64,000 nt of DNA from positions 200,001 to 264,000 of the forward strand of contig JACEEZ010003824.1 of NCBI GenBank assembly GCA_016584305.1, given 5' to 3'. Source of the stretch: Chionoecetes opilio. Its lineage: Eukaryota > Arthropoda > Malacostraca > Decapoda > Majidae. Both the position numbers and the translations under genes were made by a program. The notes under the pieces are model-generated. The model saw only the letters and a program-made list of their open reading frames with translations, did not search any database and had not been told where the DNA came from. Every line of letters begins with the position of its first letter. Position 1 is the first letter of the stretch. This document shows positions 40,448-51,500 of this stretch, piece by piece.

Positions 40448-42482
40448 CATGGTTGTCACGCCCTCTTCACCATGGTTGTCACGCCCTCTTCACCATGGTT
40501 GTCACGCCCTCTTCACCATGGTTGTCACGCCCTCTTCACCATGGTTGTCACGTCCTCTGCACCATGGTTGTCACGCCCTCTTCACCCTGGTTGTCACAGC
40601 CTCTGCACCCTGGTTGTCACGCCCTCTTCACCCTGGTTGTCACGCCCTCTTCACCATGGTTGTCACAGCCTCTTCACCCTGGTTGTCACACCCTCTGCAC
40701 CCTGGTTGTCACACCCTCTGCACCCTGGTTGTCACGCCCTCTGCACCCTGGTTGTCACACCCTCTGCACCCTGGTTGTCACAGCCTCTTCACCCTGGTTG
40801 TCACAGCCTCTTCACCCTGGTTGTCACGCCCTCTCACCATGGTTGTCACGCCCTCTTCACCATGGTTGTCACGCCCTCTTCACCATGGTTGTCAGGCCCT
40901 CTGCACCCTGGTTGTCACGCCCTCTGCACCCTGGTTGTCACGCCCTCTTCACCATGGTTGTCACGCCCTCTGCACCTGGTTGTCACGCCCTCTGCACCCT
41001 GGTTGTCACACCCTCTGCACCCTGGTTGTCACGCCCTCTCACCCTGGTTGTCACGCCCTCTGCACCATGGTTGTCACGCCTCTGCACCTGGTTGTCACGC
41101 CCTCTGCACCATGGTTGTCACCCCTCTGCACCCTGGTTGTAGCTCTGCACATGGTCACCCCTCTCACCATGGTTGTCACGCCCTCTTCACCATGGTTGTC
41201 ACAGCCTCTGCACCATGGTTGTCACGCCCTCTTCACCTGGTTGTCACGCCCTCTGCACCATGGTTGTCACACCCTCTCACCATGGTTGTCACGCCCTCTG
41301 CACCATGGTTGTCACGCCCTCTGCACCCTGGTTGTCACGCCCTCTGCACCATGGTTGTCACACCCTCTGCACCCTGGTTGTCACGCCCTCTTCACCCTGG
41401 TTGTCACGCCCTCTGCACCATGGTTGTCACGCCCTCTGCACCCTGGTTGTCACGCCCTCTGCACCCTGGTTGTCACACCCTCTGCACCCTGGTTGTCACA
41501 CCCTCTTCACCCTGGTTGTCACGCCCTCTTCACCCTGGTTGTCACGCCCTCTGCACCCGGGTTTGTCACACCCTCTGCACCCTGGTTGTCACCCCTCTGC
41601 ACCCTGGTTGTCACGCCCTCTCACCCTGGTTGTCACGCCCTCTGCACCATGGTTGTCACGCCCTCTGCACCATGGTTGTCACACCCTCTGCACCCTGGTT
41701 GTCACGCCCTCTGCACCCTGGTTGTCACACCCTCTTCACCCTGGTTGTCACACCCTCTTCACCCTGGTTGTCACGCCCTCTTCACCATGGTTGTCACAGC
41801 CTCTGCACCATGGTTGTCACGCCCTCTGCACCCTGGTTGTCACACCCTCTGCACCCTGGTTGTCACACCCTCTTCACCTGGTTGTCACGCCCTCTGCACC
41901 ATGGTTGTCACACCCTCTGCACCCTGGTTGTCACGCCCTCTGCACCCTGGTTGTCACACCCTCTTCACCCTGGTTGTCACGCCCTCTGCACCATGGTTGT
42001 CACACCCTCTGCACCATGGTTGTCACGCCCTCTGCACCATGGTTGTCACAGCCTCTTCACCCTGGTTGTCACACCCTCTTCACCCTGGTTGTCACGCCCT
42101 CTGCACCCTGGTTGTCACGCCCTCTGCACCCTGGTTGTCACGCCCTCTGCACCCTGGTTGTCACGCCCTCTGCACCCTGGTTGTCACGCCCTCTGCACCC
42201 TGGTTGTCACGCCCTCTTCACCCTGGTTGTCACGCCCTCTGCACCATGGTTGTCACGCCCTCTTCACCCTGGTTGTCACACCCTCTTCACCCTGGTTGTC
42301 ACAGCCTCTGCACCCTGGTTGTCACGCCCTCTGCACCCTGGTTGTCACACCCTCTTCACCCTGGTTGTTACTCTTCACCCTGGTTGTCACACCTCTACAC
42401 CCTGGTTGTCACAGCCTCTGCACCATGGTTGTCAAACCCTCTGCACCCTGGTTGTCACAGCCTCTTCACCTTGGTTGTCACA
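40448..42482. repeat. 23-bp minisatellite adjoining the DDE exon acceptor (copy 2)
   Basis: About 88 units of the same 23-bp repeat as 10465-12003, ending 31 bp before the acceptor. Spurious long open frames arise from it. Confidence 0.95.
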
Positions 42483-42513
42483 CCAATATCCACCATTCAC
42501 ATTTTTGTTCCAG

Positions 42514-43500
42514 ATGGAAACCAGTGCAAGGAACATATCTAGGCGCCAGCTTTTCATCCAGTCGGTTCTTCAAAGTGACGAGTCTCTTGATAGGTACACA
42601 GGTTTTCCAGTAAAGGAGTTTTTTTACGAAGTATTTGATATGGTTGGAAATCATGTCAGTAACATGGATTATTGGGAGACCATCCCGAAGCCTCCATCAG
42701 GTGAAGGCGCGTCAAGTTCAAAGCATAAGGAGGAGAAACTGTCAAACATCCAGGCCTTCCTTCTGACCCTGGTGTACCTCCGCCAAGGGTTCGACTTGGT
42801 CATGCTGGCTGATTTATTTGAAATTTCAAGTAGCTGTGCAGGTATTGTTGTGAAGGAATGGATAGATATATTAGCCACACTATTTAAGGAGGTTTTTCTG
42901 ATATACCCAAGTGCAGCACAGGTTCAGTCTTGCTTACCTCTAGGCTACCCACTTCAGTATTCTGACACCAGAGTTATATTGAACCGCACTGAGTTCTTCA
43001 CTACAACGCCAGGTAATGCGGCATCTCAGGCAGCCACAGTGACAGGCTCTGAACATCAGCCTACTGCCAAGGCACTGATTGGAGTGACTCCCTTTGGTTT
43101 GATCAGTTTTGTTTCCAAAGTGTATGGTGGGAATACTTCTGACAGGCACATATTTAAGTCTGAATTCCTGTCTAGAGTTGAGGCCGGTGATGGCATAGTG
43201 GTGGGCCAGGGTTTTGATGTGGCAGACCTTGTACTCCCTGTTGGGGCAAGACTGCACATGCCACCCGCCACAAGAAGCAAGTCAGGAGGTAAGGCTAGAA
43301 CCTTAAATCGAAGGGAAATTCTGAAAACCAGGGATCTTGCAAGGCTTCAGATCATCAATGAGCTTACAGTGACACGAATGAAAAAGGAATTTAAACTAAT
43401 TGGCAATAAATTTGATAGCAAACTGTTGCCTCAGCTTGAAGAGATTTTGATTATTGTAGCAGTTTTGAGCAATTTTCAACCACCTCTTGTTGAAGGTTAG
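42514..43500 (+). CDS. THAP-DDE copy 2, exon 3 (DDE_4 domain)
   Basis: The acceptor TTTTTGTTCCAG precedes METSARN. 329 codons to TAG with no internal stop. Order: helix-turn-helix block (AFLLTLVYLRQGFDLVMLAD), DDE fold core (ALIGVTPFGLISFVSKVYGG, SDRHIF), VVGQGF in place of the LADRGF motif, VILNRTEFF in place of IIDCTE, INEL with the retained Glu, and a LSNF end. It is about 85% identical to copy 1, less than the THAP exon. The open frame persists although exon 2 is broken, which could mean recent damage or separate use of this exon. Expression cannot be judged. Confidence 0.8.
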   Translation: METSARNISRRQLFIQSVLQSDESLDRYTGFPVKEFFYEVFDMVGNHVSNMDYWETIPKPPSGEGASSSKHKEEKLSNIQAFLLTLVYLRQGFDLVMLADLFEISSSCAGIVVKEWIDILATLFKEVFLIYPSAAQVQSCLPLGYPLQYSDTRVILNRTEFFTTTPGNAASQAATVTGSEHQPTAKALIGVTPFGLISFVSKVYGGNTSDRHIFKSEFLSRVEAGDGIVVGQGFDVADLVLPVGARLHMPPATRSKSGGKARTLNRREILKTRDLARLQIINELTVTRMKKEFKLIGNKFDSKLLPQLEEILIIVAVLSNFQPPLVEG

Positions 43501-43788
43501 GGAAACAGAGAAACTAACTCAGTGACCGGCATTTGAAGATGTGTGTTTGTTGTGATAGGACAGATGGCATCGTTCACTTGGGTTTGAACTGTTTGTGTGT
43601 TTGAAAAGAAGAACGGGAGTACTTTTGTATTGGACTACATTTATATATTGATTATATTTATACCTGTACAATAAATAGTTTCATACAATTTACCTAATAT
43701 ATCTATCTAACCTGTAATATATTTATCCCGTGACATATCGGGTGTTGACATTATTCAAGTAAACCCTCGCTTTTATGGACCTCTATAT

Positions 43789-43989
43789 AACATTTTTTTT
43801 TTTTTTTTTTTTTTTTTGCCAGTCCGATATATGCTTGGTTCGGTGGTGGGCCGGCCGAACATGTACATGCAGGTCGTACGGTGGCAGTGAAGACAAAGCC
43901 GACCGGGCTGTGTGCGCTGCGTGACAATCAGTCTGGCTTTCATCGCACCACGCATAAATAATCGATTATATCTGCAAGCCTCGTTTATT
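43789..43989. other. poly-T tract and unassigned sequence
   Basis: A T run at 43791-43817 adjoins the end of the inverted duplication, perhaps the A tail of an inverted retroelement. Nothing else is recognised. Confidence 0.4.
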
Positions 43990-44330
43990 TCTTCCCATAT
44001 AGGACCTGAATCCTCTTTACATAAAGTTTGGAGGCCTATACACTACACCCAAAACCATTTTCTCCTTTCCCTCTGTAACCTGTACCCATATAGACTATGC
44101 TGTCATCTGTTTTTATAACATTATTAACACAACACTGCAATGTATCTCTTGCATAAAGCGCAACTCCTCCACCTCGCCTGCCCAACCTGTCCTTGTGGAA
44201 TAACTTATACCCCGCTATCTCAACCTCCGGATTAAATGCCTAGCCTGACATATCCAACCATGTTTCTGTTAATGCTATTATCAAAATCTTTTACACTAGT
44301 TATTCCTCAGTAAATCTATCCTGTGCTCCT
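43990..44330 (-). pseudogene. CR1/L2-like LINE endonuclease fragment
   Basis: The minus strand reads LIALTETWLDMSG, a stop, then NPEVEIAGYKLFHKDRLGR and GGGVALYARDTLQCC, the ETWLD to GGGVALY block of LINE endonucleases. Stop codons are present. Confidence 0.75.
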
Positions 44331-45260
44331 ACAGTTTGTTTAATACACCTTTTAGGTATTCCTCTTTATCTTGTCAATTTTCCCTTTATCTTTAACTAAC
44401 CCTTTCCTCTCTTTGTACGAATTACTTTAGTTCCCTGCCTTCTGAAACTCCTCCTTTGTGTCACAAGTTTCCTTTACCCCGACCCCAGTGTCTAATCCCC
44501 AGTTCTCTTATCTTAAAAAAGCCTGCAATGCATCTACCTCCCTTTCAAAGGATTCAGACAAGATCTGAACTCCTTTCCTCGAAAGGTGCACCCGTCCCTG
44601 TGGTAGAGGTGGTTATGCCTGAAAAAGAGGTCCCAGTTATTGACAAAGGCCCAACCATTGGCTTTGCGATGAAATGCCAGCCGGCATTAACCCCTACGCG
44701 GGGGTGGACATACTGGTACGTCGTCACGAATCCGGCCCAATTTTGGACTCTACAGAAAACTTTCGTTGTCTAGATATAAATTACTCTAAATGGGAGTAGA
44801 GTCCACCGCATATGTGGTGTCTATATGGAAATAAGTGGTAGGCCTCGTCCCGACATTTGCTTCAGAGCGCATGCTTCGGCCAACAACAAAGTCTGTCTGC
44901 GTGAGGAGAAGTTATTGTCGTTTGGTCCTAGCAAAGGTAAAGAATGAAGCACCACCTACACACACAACACAAGTGTTGTACCTGGCCAAGCCTTGGGGAG
45001 GCAGCGCCCCTGGGGTTAATGACCCCGAAACCATCATATAATAACAGGTTTGCGGCACTGCAACTTAACTTGGTTGCGATGTTCCTGGACAAACCAAGAC
45101 TGTTCCTGGACAAAAAGAGACTTATCTGTTCCTGGACAAACCAAGACTCTTACTATGTCTTCCTTCCATTTTGAGACCTTAGAGGCTGCTGGGGACAAGG
45201 GTGAAGGCTTGGGATCCCTTGCCATGACGTGTTCTCTTCCCATGAAAATAAAAAAGCGTA
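44331..45260. other. no gene recognised
   Basis: Holds TTAACCCCTACGCGGGGG at 44688, resembling a TTAA-element end without a partner, and at 45070-45150 two or three GTTCCTGGACAAACCAAGAC repeats. The region ends near a minus-strand AATAAA at about 45280, the likely 3' end of the kinase gene. Confidence 0.45.
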
Positions 45261-45537
45261 ATCAAGTAATCTGCTTTTTATTAAGAGCAATCCACTTGCT
45301 CAGGAGAAGGCAATTTGTATGAAAAATTGTATATAATCAATGATTAAATCAAGGCAATACAAGTGTACATGTAGAAAAAAGAGGCCCCATCAGTCTCCAG
45401 TGGCTGGTACACCCCTGGAGGCAGAACAGAGGCCCTTAGAGGCATAGGTGGGTTAAGGCCCTGGGCGGTGAGGTGCAGCAAGGTGGCGCGGCATGAGGAC
45501 CGCCGCCGCCGCTGCTGCTGGTGAGGTGTTCCCTGTC

Positions 45538-45577
45538 TTACTCTTGTCCCTTTAACTGGTGATAGAATGACACGAAC
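45538..45577 (-). CDS. candidate terminal exon of the kinase gene
   Basis: The acceptor TTTGTACCTTTACAG in phase 2 gives [13 protein letters not shown] and a stop. A minus-strand AATAAA near 45280 follows. Another frame is open longer from the same acceptor, so this exon is tentative. Confidence 0.35.
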
Positions 45578-48500
45578 CTGTAAAGGTACAAATGGCTGAC
45601 GTGTGTGACCCACAGAGGACGATGGGAATGAGATGAAGGAATCAGCAGTAAAATGTGTGCATGCAGGGACTGTGTCCATTGTAATGAAGAAACATATTTT
45701 GAAAACAAGCAGATGCCGTTGGATCTCTTCATAAGCTTTGTGACAAAAGAAATAAGAATATTGAGCCTATGTTGACAGTCACCCAATATGACATTTATAG
45801 CTGTGCGAGTCACAGCCTTCAGGAGTGACGGGGCGCACGGCACGGACTTCTGGCTCATTAATACTCATGACGAAATATATCCATAGTACATGTGAAGGAA
45901 GGATTGACCGGTGTGTAAATTATAGATCAGGTTATAGAACTACTAACAAAGCCTAGCACACAAAGGAAAAGAATCATGATACTTCAACAAACATACAAGT
46001 CAAAGATCTTGATGTTACTATTGTAATGAATGTAAAATTCTTCCACCATAGCTGATATACAGTGGATAAAGCCAACAAAATGCTGGACTGTGTGAACCTA
46101 AGTTTTTCTTTCCAGGGATTATGATTACCTCTGTATATTACCTCTTAGTCAGACTTCACCTGGGTTTACCAGTGAAGGGGATGAAAGAGTGAAGATACTG
46201 GTTTACTCTTGCATTAGGAAGATGGACAGAATAGGGATGAGAATGAGTAGAAAGTCTTGTGCAGCGAGGCTGCGGGAGGGGGTGAGGCATGCAGTTAGCA
46301 AGTTCAAAAGAGCAGTGAGCATGAAAATAACAGTAAAAGTCATCACAACCACCCTCAACCCACCTGAATTTTACCCATCACAACCCACTCAACCCACCTG
46401 AACCACCCATCACAACACCCTCAACCCACCTGAACCACCCATCACAACACCCTCAACCCACCTGAACCACCCATCACAACCCACCTGAACCACCCATCAC
46501 AACCCACCTGAACCACCCATCACAACTCACCTGAACCACCCATCACAACTCACCTGAACCACCCATCACAACACCCTCAACCCACCTGAACCACCCATCA
46601 CAACCCACCTGAACCACCCATCACAACACCCTCAACCCACCTGAACCACCCATCACAACACCCTCAACCCACCTGAACCACCCATCACAACACCCTCAAC
46701 CCACCTGAACCACCCATCACAACCCACTCAACCCACCTGAACCACCCATCACAACACCCTCAACCCACCTGAACCACCCATCACAACACCCTCAACCCAC
46801 CTGAACCACCCATCACAACACCCTCAACCCACCTGAACCAGCCATAAAAACCCACTCAACCCATCACAACACCCTCAACCCACCTGAACCACCCATCACA
46901 ACACCCTCAACCCACCTGAACCACCCATCACAACACCCTCAACCCACCTGAACCACCCATAAAAACCCACTCAACCCATCACAACACCCTCAACCCACCT
47001 GAACCACCCACTCAACCCACCTGAACCACCCATCACAACACCCTCAACCCACCTGAACCACCCACTCAACCCACCTGAACCACCCATCACAACCCACCTG
47101 AACCACCCATCACAACCCACCTGAACCACCCATCACAACACCCTCAACCCACCTGAACCACCCATCACAACACCCTCAACCCACCTGAACCACCCACTCA
47201 ACCCATCACAACACCCTCAACCCACCTGAACCACCCACTCAACCCACCTGAACCACCCATCACAACCCACCTGAACCACCCATCACAACACCCTCAACCC
47301 ACCTGAACCACCCATCACAACACCCTCAACCCACCTGAACCACCCATCACAACACCCTCAACCCACCTGAACCAGCCATCACAACACCCTCAACCCACCT
47401 GAACCACCCATCACAACACCCTCAACCCACCTGAACCACCCATCACAACACCCTCGGCTCACCTGAACAGCTGCATGAAGTGAGGCGAGGCGTGGGGCAG
47501 CAGGATGCTGATTACCTTGGGGAAGGAGGGGCGATCGTGACCCTCGGCCTCCCAACACCTGCATATTAGGTTAGCGAGCCAGCGGTCTGTCAGGAGATGC
47601 ACGGTGCTCCTCAGGGTGTGACCATTGCTCACCTTCTCCCTCACCTCATTGTTGGTGTCACCCTGTCAAGTGTAAAACAGCACTAAATCAGTGAAGAAGC
47701 CGCCGTGAAGTGTAAAACAGCACTAAATCAGTGAAGAAGCTGCTGTCAAGTGTAAAACAGCACTAAATCAGTGAAGAAGCTGCCGTGAAGTGTAAAACAG
47801 CACTAAATCAGTGAAGAAGCTGCCGTGAAGTGTAAAACAGCACTAAATCAGTGAAGAAGCTGCCGTGAAGTGTAAAACAGCACTTAATCAGTGAAGAAGC
47901 TGCCGTGAAGTGTAAAACAGCACTAAATCAGTGAAGAAGCCGCCGTGAAGTGTAAAACAGCACTAAATCAGTGAAGAAGCTGCCGTGAAGTGTAAAACAG
48001 CACTAAATCAGTGAAGAAGCTGCCGTGAAGTGTAAAACAGCACTAAATCAGTGAAGAAGCCGCCGTGAAGTGTAAAACCACTAAATCAGTGAAGAAGCTG
48101 CCGTGAAGTGTAAAACAGCACTAAATCAGTGAAGAAGCCGCCGTGAAGTGTAAAACACTAAATCAGTGAAGAGCTGCCGTGAAGTGTAAAACCACTAAAT
48201 CAGTGAAGAAGCTGCCATGAAGTGTAAAACCACTAAATCAGTGAAGAAGCTGCCGTGAAGTGTATAACCACTAAATCAGTGAAGAAGCTGCCGTGAAGTG
48301 TAAAACCACTAAATCAGTGAAGAAGCCGCCGTGAAGTGTAAAACCACTAAATCAGTGAAGAAGCCGCCGTGAAGTGTAAAACCACTAAATCAGTGAAGAA
48401 GCTGCCGTGAAGTGTAAAACCACTAAATCAGTGAAGAAGCCGCCGTGAAGTGTAAAACCACTAAATCAGTGAAGAAGCTGCCGTGAAGTGTAAAACCACT

Positions 48501-51500
48501 AAATCAGTGAAGAAGCTGCCGTGAAGTGTAAAACCACTAAATCAGTGAAGAAGCTGCCGTGAAGTGTAAAACCACTAAATCAGTGAAGAAGCTGCCGTGA
48601 AGTGTAAAACCACTAAATCAGTGAAGAAGCTGCCGTGAAGTGTAAAACCACACTAAATCAGTGAAGAAGCCGCCGTGAAGTGTAAAACAGCTAAATCAGT
48701 GAAGAAGCTGCCACACAACCATGTCTCCATACAGTGTGTGGGGTGGTGTCGCTACATACTGTACTACTACTACAGTACCATCCCAAGTTTCGCGCTTGCT
48801 AGCCAGGGTGCCTACCACACCCTGCACACGCCACTTCACCTTCCCCACCCACAACCGCATGCCACGGGAAACGGGTGTCCTTGGAGCCAAACTGAGAGCT
48901 CATCTGCAGGAAAGATGCATTATATTGGCAATTCTCCATAATTCTGAGGATTTTGCCAGCATAATGTATCTATTATTTGATGTTGGTTATTGGTGGGGCA
49001 CTGGCGTCTTTGAAAATAATTATGCAGGGTTTTTCGTACTTTATGGTGCATCCCCATTACAGAAACTACCTCGTGTCTACAGGTCTCGCGGCCTCTTGTA
49101 GCTTCCTTATTTTTTGTAAACAGAAACACCATGGGCCCCCTCGAGCATGACAAACTTAATGGTCGGTAATCAGTGTTATCGTTATTCTCACTATTAAGAA
49201 CCACACCACTGTTTAGAAGGGACTCGCCACCCATCCTTGCTGTGCAGTCACATGTGCCACAAACTTCTCCCTTTTTGTCATTAACCCTTTGAGACCCAGA
49301 ACGTAATTTTCATTGTAATTTGGGTACCATTAGACTATTTTTAATTAATATACGTAAGCAATATTTTATAGATATGACCTATTTAGTATCCTTGTCTACT
49401 AACTAGCTAATTTGGTATATTAATTTACTTTTCGTAATTTTATGGCTACCAACAGACAATTTTTTATAGCAAAGGAAAGATCTGGGCGTGAAGGGGTTAA
49501 TATGAAATCCTGACCCGCTGTCCCACTAGACTTGGTACAATTTACAGTAATAAAGGACCTTGAAGGCCGTGACTTACTTCATAGGGTATTCTGCCACGTG
49601 TCAGAATCTCCCAGAGCACGATGGCGTAACTCCAGACGTCACTCTGCGTGGTGAACCAGTGCTTGGTGAAGCACTCGGGTGCAAGCCACCGCACGGGGAA
49701 GGACTTGGAGTGGTCTGATTGGTGAGGGAGAACAAGGAATTAGCAAACCAAGGGATGGCTTTCCTTTGATATGACTGAAATATGGTTAATATATGCTATA
49801 TGTGTTAATATATGCTCAGGTGTTACGTTTTAAGAATAGAAAATGTTAGAATGACGGACTTGAGCAAAACATTATAAACTTTGAATACTTTGAATATATA
49901 ATAGATGACAGGCTAAGTCATTTAAGATGCGTCGAAAAGCGTCCGGAGATATAACACAATAATTTTACAATGGAAATTACGTTCCCAGTCATATATCTCA
50001 ACATTCTCTCATCACACCCAACCAACACAGCCTCCACCTTCTTCATCAAAGCCCATGTCTCAGAACCACACAGCAATAAACTAAGCCAACTGTATTTAAA
50101 TATTTGTATCAATTCTTTCTGTTGATTGAAAATAAACGGTTGATGGTTGATGAAAAAACATTGACCTAACTCTTCCATTATTCACATCCTCACATCATCA
50201 CAGCTGATAACAAAGATGGAAGAAGCAGACAATGAGAGACTACTGACTAGGAAACAAAGAGAAGCTCGATACACAAGAGGACATACAAAACAACTAGGAA
50301 AAGGGAGATGCCTGAACAACATAAAGAAGTACAGCTTCCCTCATAGAAACGTAGAAGTTTGGAATGGACTAGATGAGGTGATATCGGCAAAGAATGTGCA
50401 CCAATTGAAAGAAAGACTGGATAAATGTAGATACGGGAGACGGGACCACACCAGTGTAGCTCAGGCCCTGTAAAACACAACTACGTAAATACAGGTACAA
50501 ACACAAAAAAACTTACGAATACGATAGTAATTATTTTCTGTGAATCGTGTCATGCCCAGGTCTGATATCTTGATCTTCATGTTGTCATCGATGAGGCAGT
50601 TGCGGGCAGCCAGGTCTCGGTGCACGTAGTTCCTGCTGGCCAGGTATGCCATGCCATCTGCAATCTGGAGAGCCATGTCACACACTTGCTGCAAAGTAAC
50701 ATAAGAACATAACATAAGGAAGTTACAAGAGGCTGCGAGAGCTACGCGTGGTAGTTCCTGTTACTTAACACTACCTACATCCACCTTTCATCCCCATCCA
50801 TGAAATTGTCTATCTGCCTTTTAAAGCTCCCTATTGACTCCACACTGACCACCTGTCTACTGAGTCCATTCCAATCGCTCACCACCCTATTTGTGAACCA
50901 GTTTTTCCCTATTTCCTTTTAAAATCTACGCTTTTCCAGCTTGAATCCGTTACTTCTTGTTCTACTCTGATTACCAGCCGTGAGACCTTTTCCTACCTCT
51001 ACTTTATTGTATCCCTTTATCCACATAACAAGTATTCACACACACTGACAACACATTGTTGTCCTGAATTCAGCGCTAGTCGGGGAGCTAAGAAAATGTT
51101 TACGCTCCACTGACATCGACATAGTTTCTAGAACAGGCCTGAAGATTGGCGACGTCATCAGCAATGTGAAGAGAACACCTTCCAACACTGACAGCATGGT
51201 GTACAAAATCCCTTGTAAAATGTGTAAAATCCCTTGTAAAATGTGTAAAATCCCTTGTAAAATGTGTAAAATCCCTTGTAAAATGTGTAAAATCCCTTGT
51301 AATGTGGAAAATCCTTTGTAAAATGTGTGAAATCCCTTGTAAAATGTGTAAAATCCCTTGTAAAATGTGTAAAATCCCTTGTAATGTGTAAAATCCTTTG
51401 TAAAATGTGTAAAATCCTTTGTAAAATGTGTAAAATCCCTTGTAAAATGTGGAAAATCCCGTGTAAAATCCCTTGTAAAATGTATAAAATCCCTTGTAAT

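Larger units (their letters stand above)
35922..43788 (+). other. inverted duplicate of 9160-18404 (THAP-DDE locus, copy 2)
   Basis: Collinear with copy 1 in opposite orientation from AAATTATCGTACAATTACG at the left to CTCGCTTTTATGGACCTCTA at the right. The two boundaries show no matching terminal inverted repeats to each other, so the unit is either a segmental duplication or a transposon with unrecognised ends. Confidence 0.75.

Noticed and set aside
40094..42613. 839- and 697-aa open frames in copy 2
   Set aside because: Same 23-bp and 30-bp minisatellite artefact, open in several frames at once. The true exon starts at 42514.
46345..48712. CRISPR-like array (regular repeats of 32 and 40 bp)
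   Set aside because: No unique spacers; units are tandem without variable sequence, in introns of a eukaryotic gene.
48721..49101. 126-aa open frame next to the 40-bp array
   Set aside because: Ends inside a LINE 3' tail and shows no recognisable domain; chance frame.
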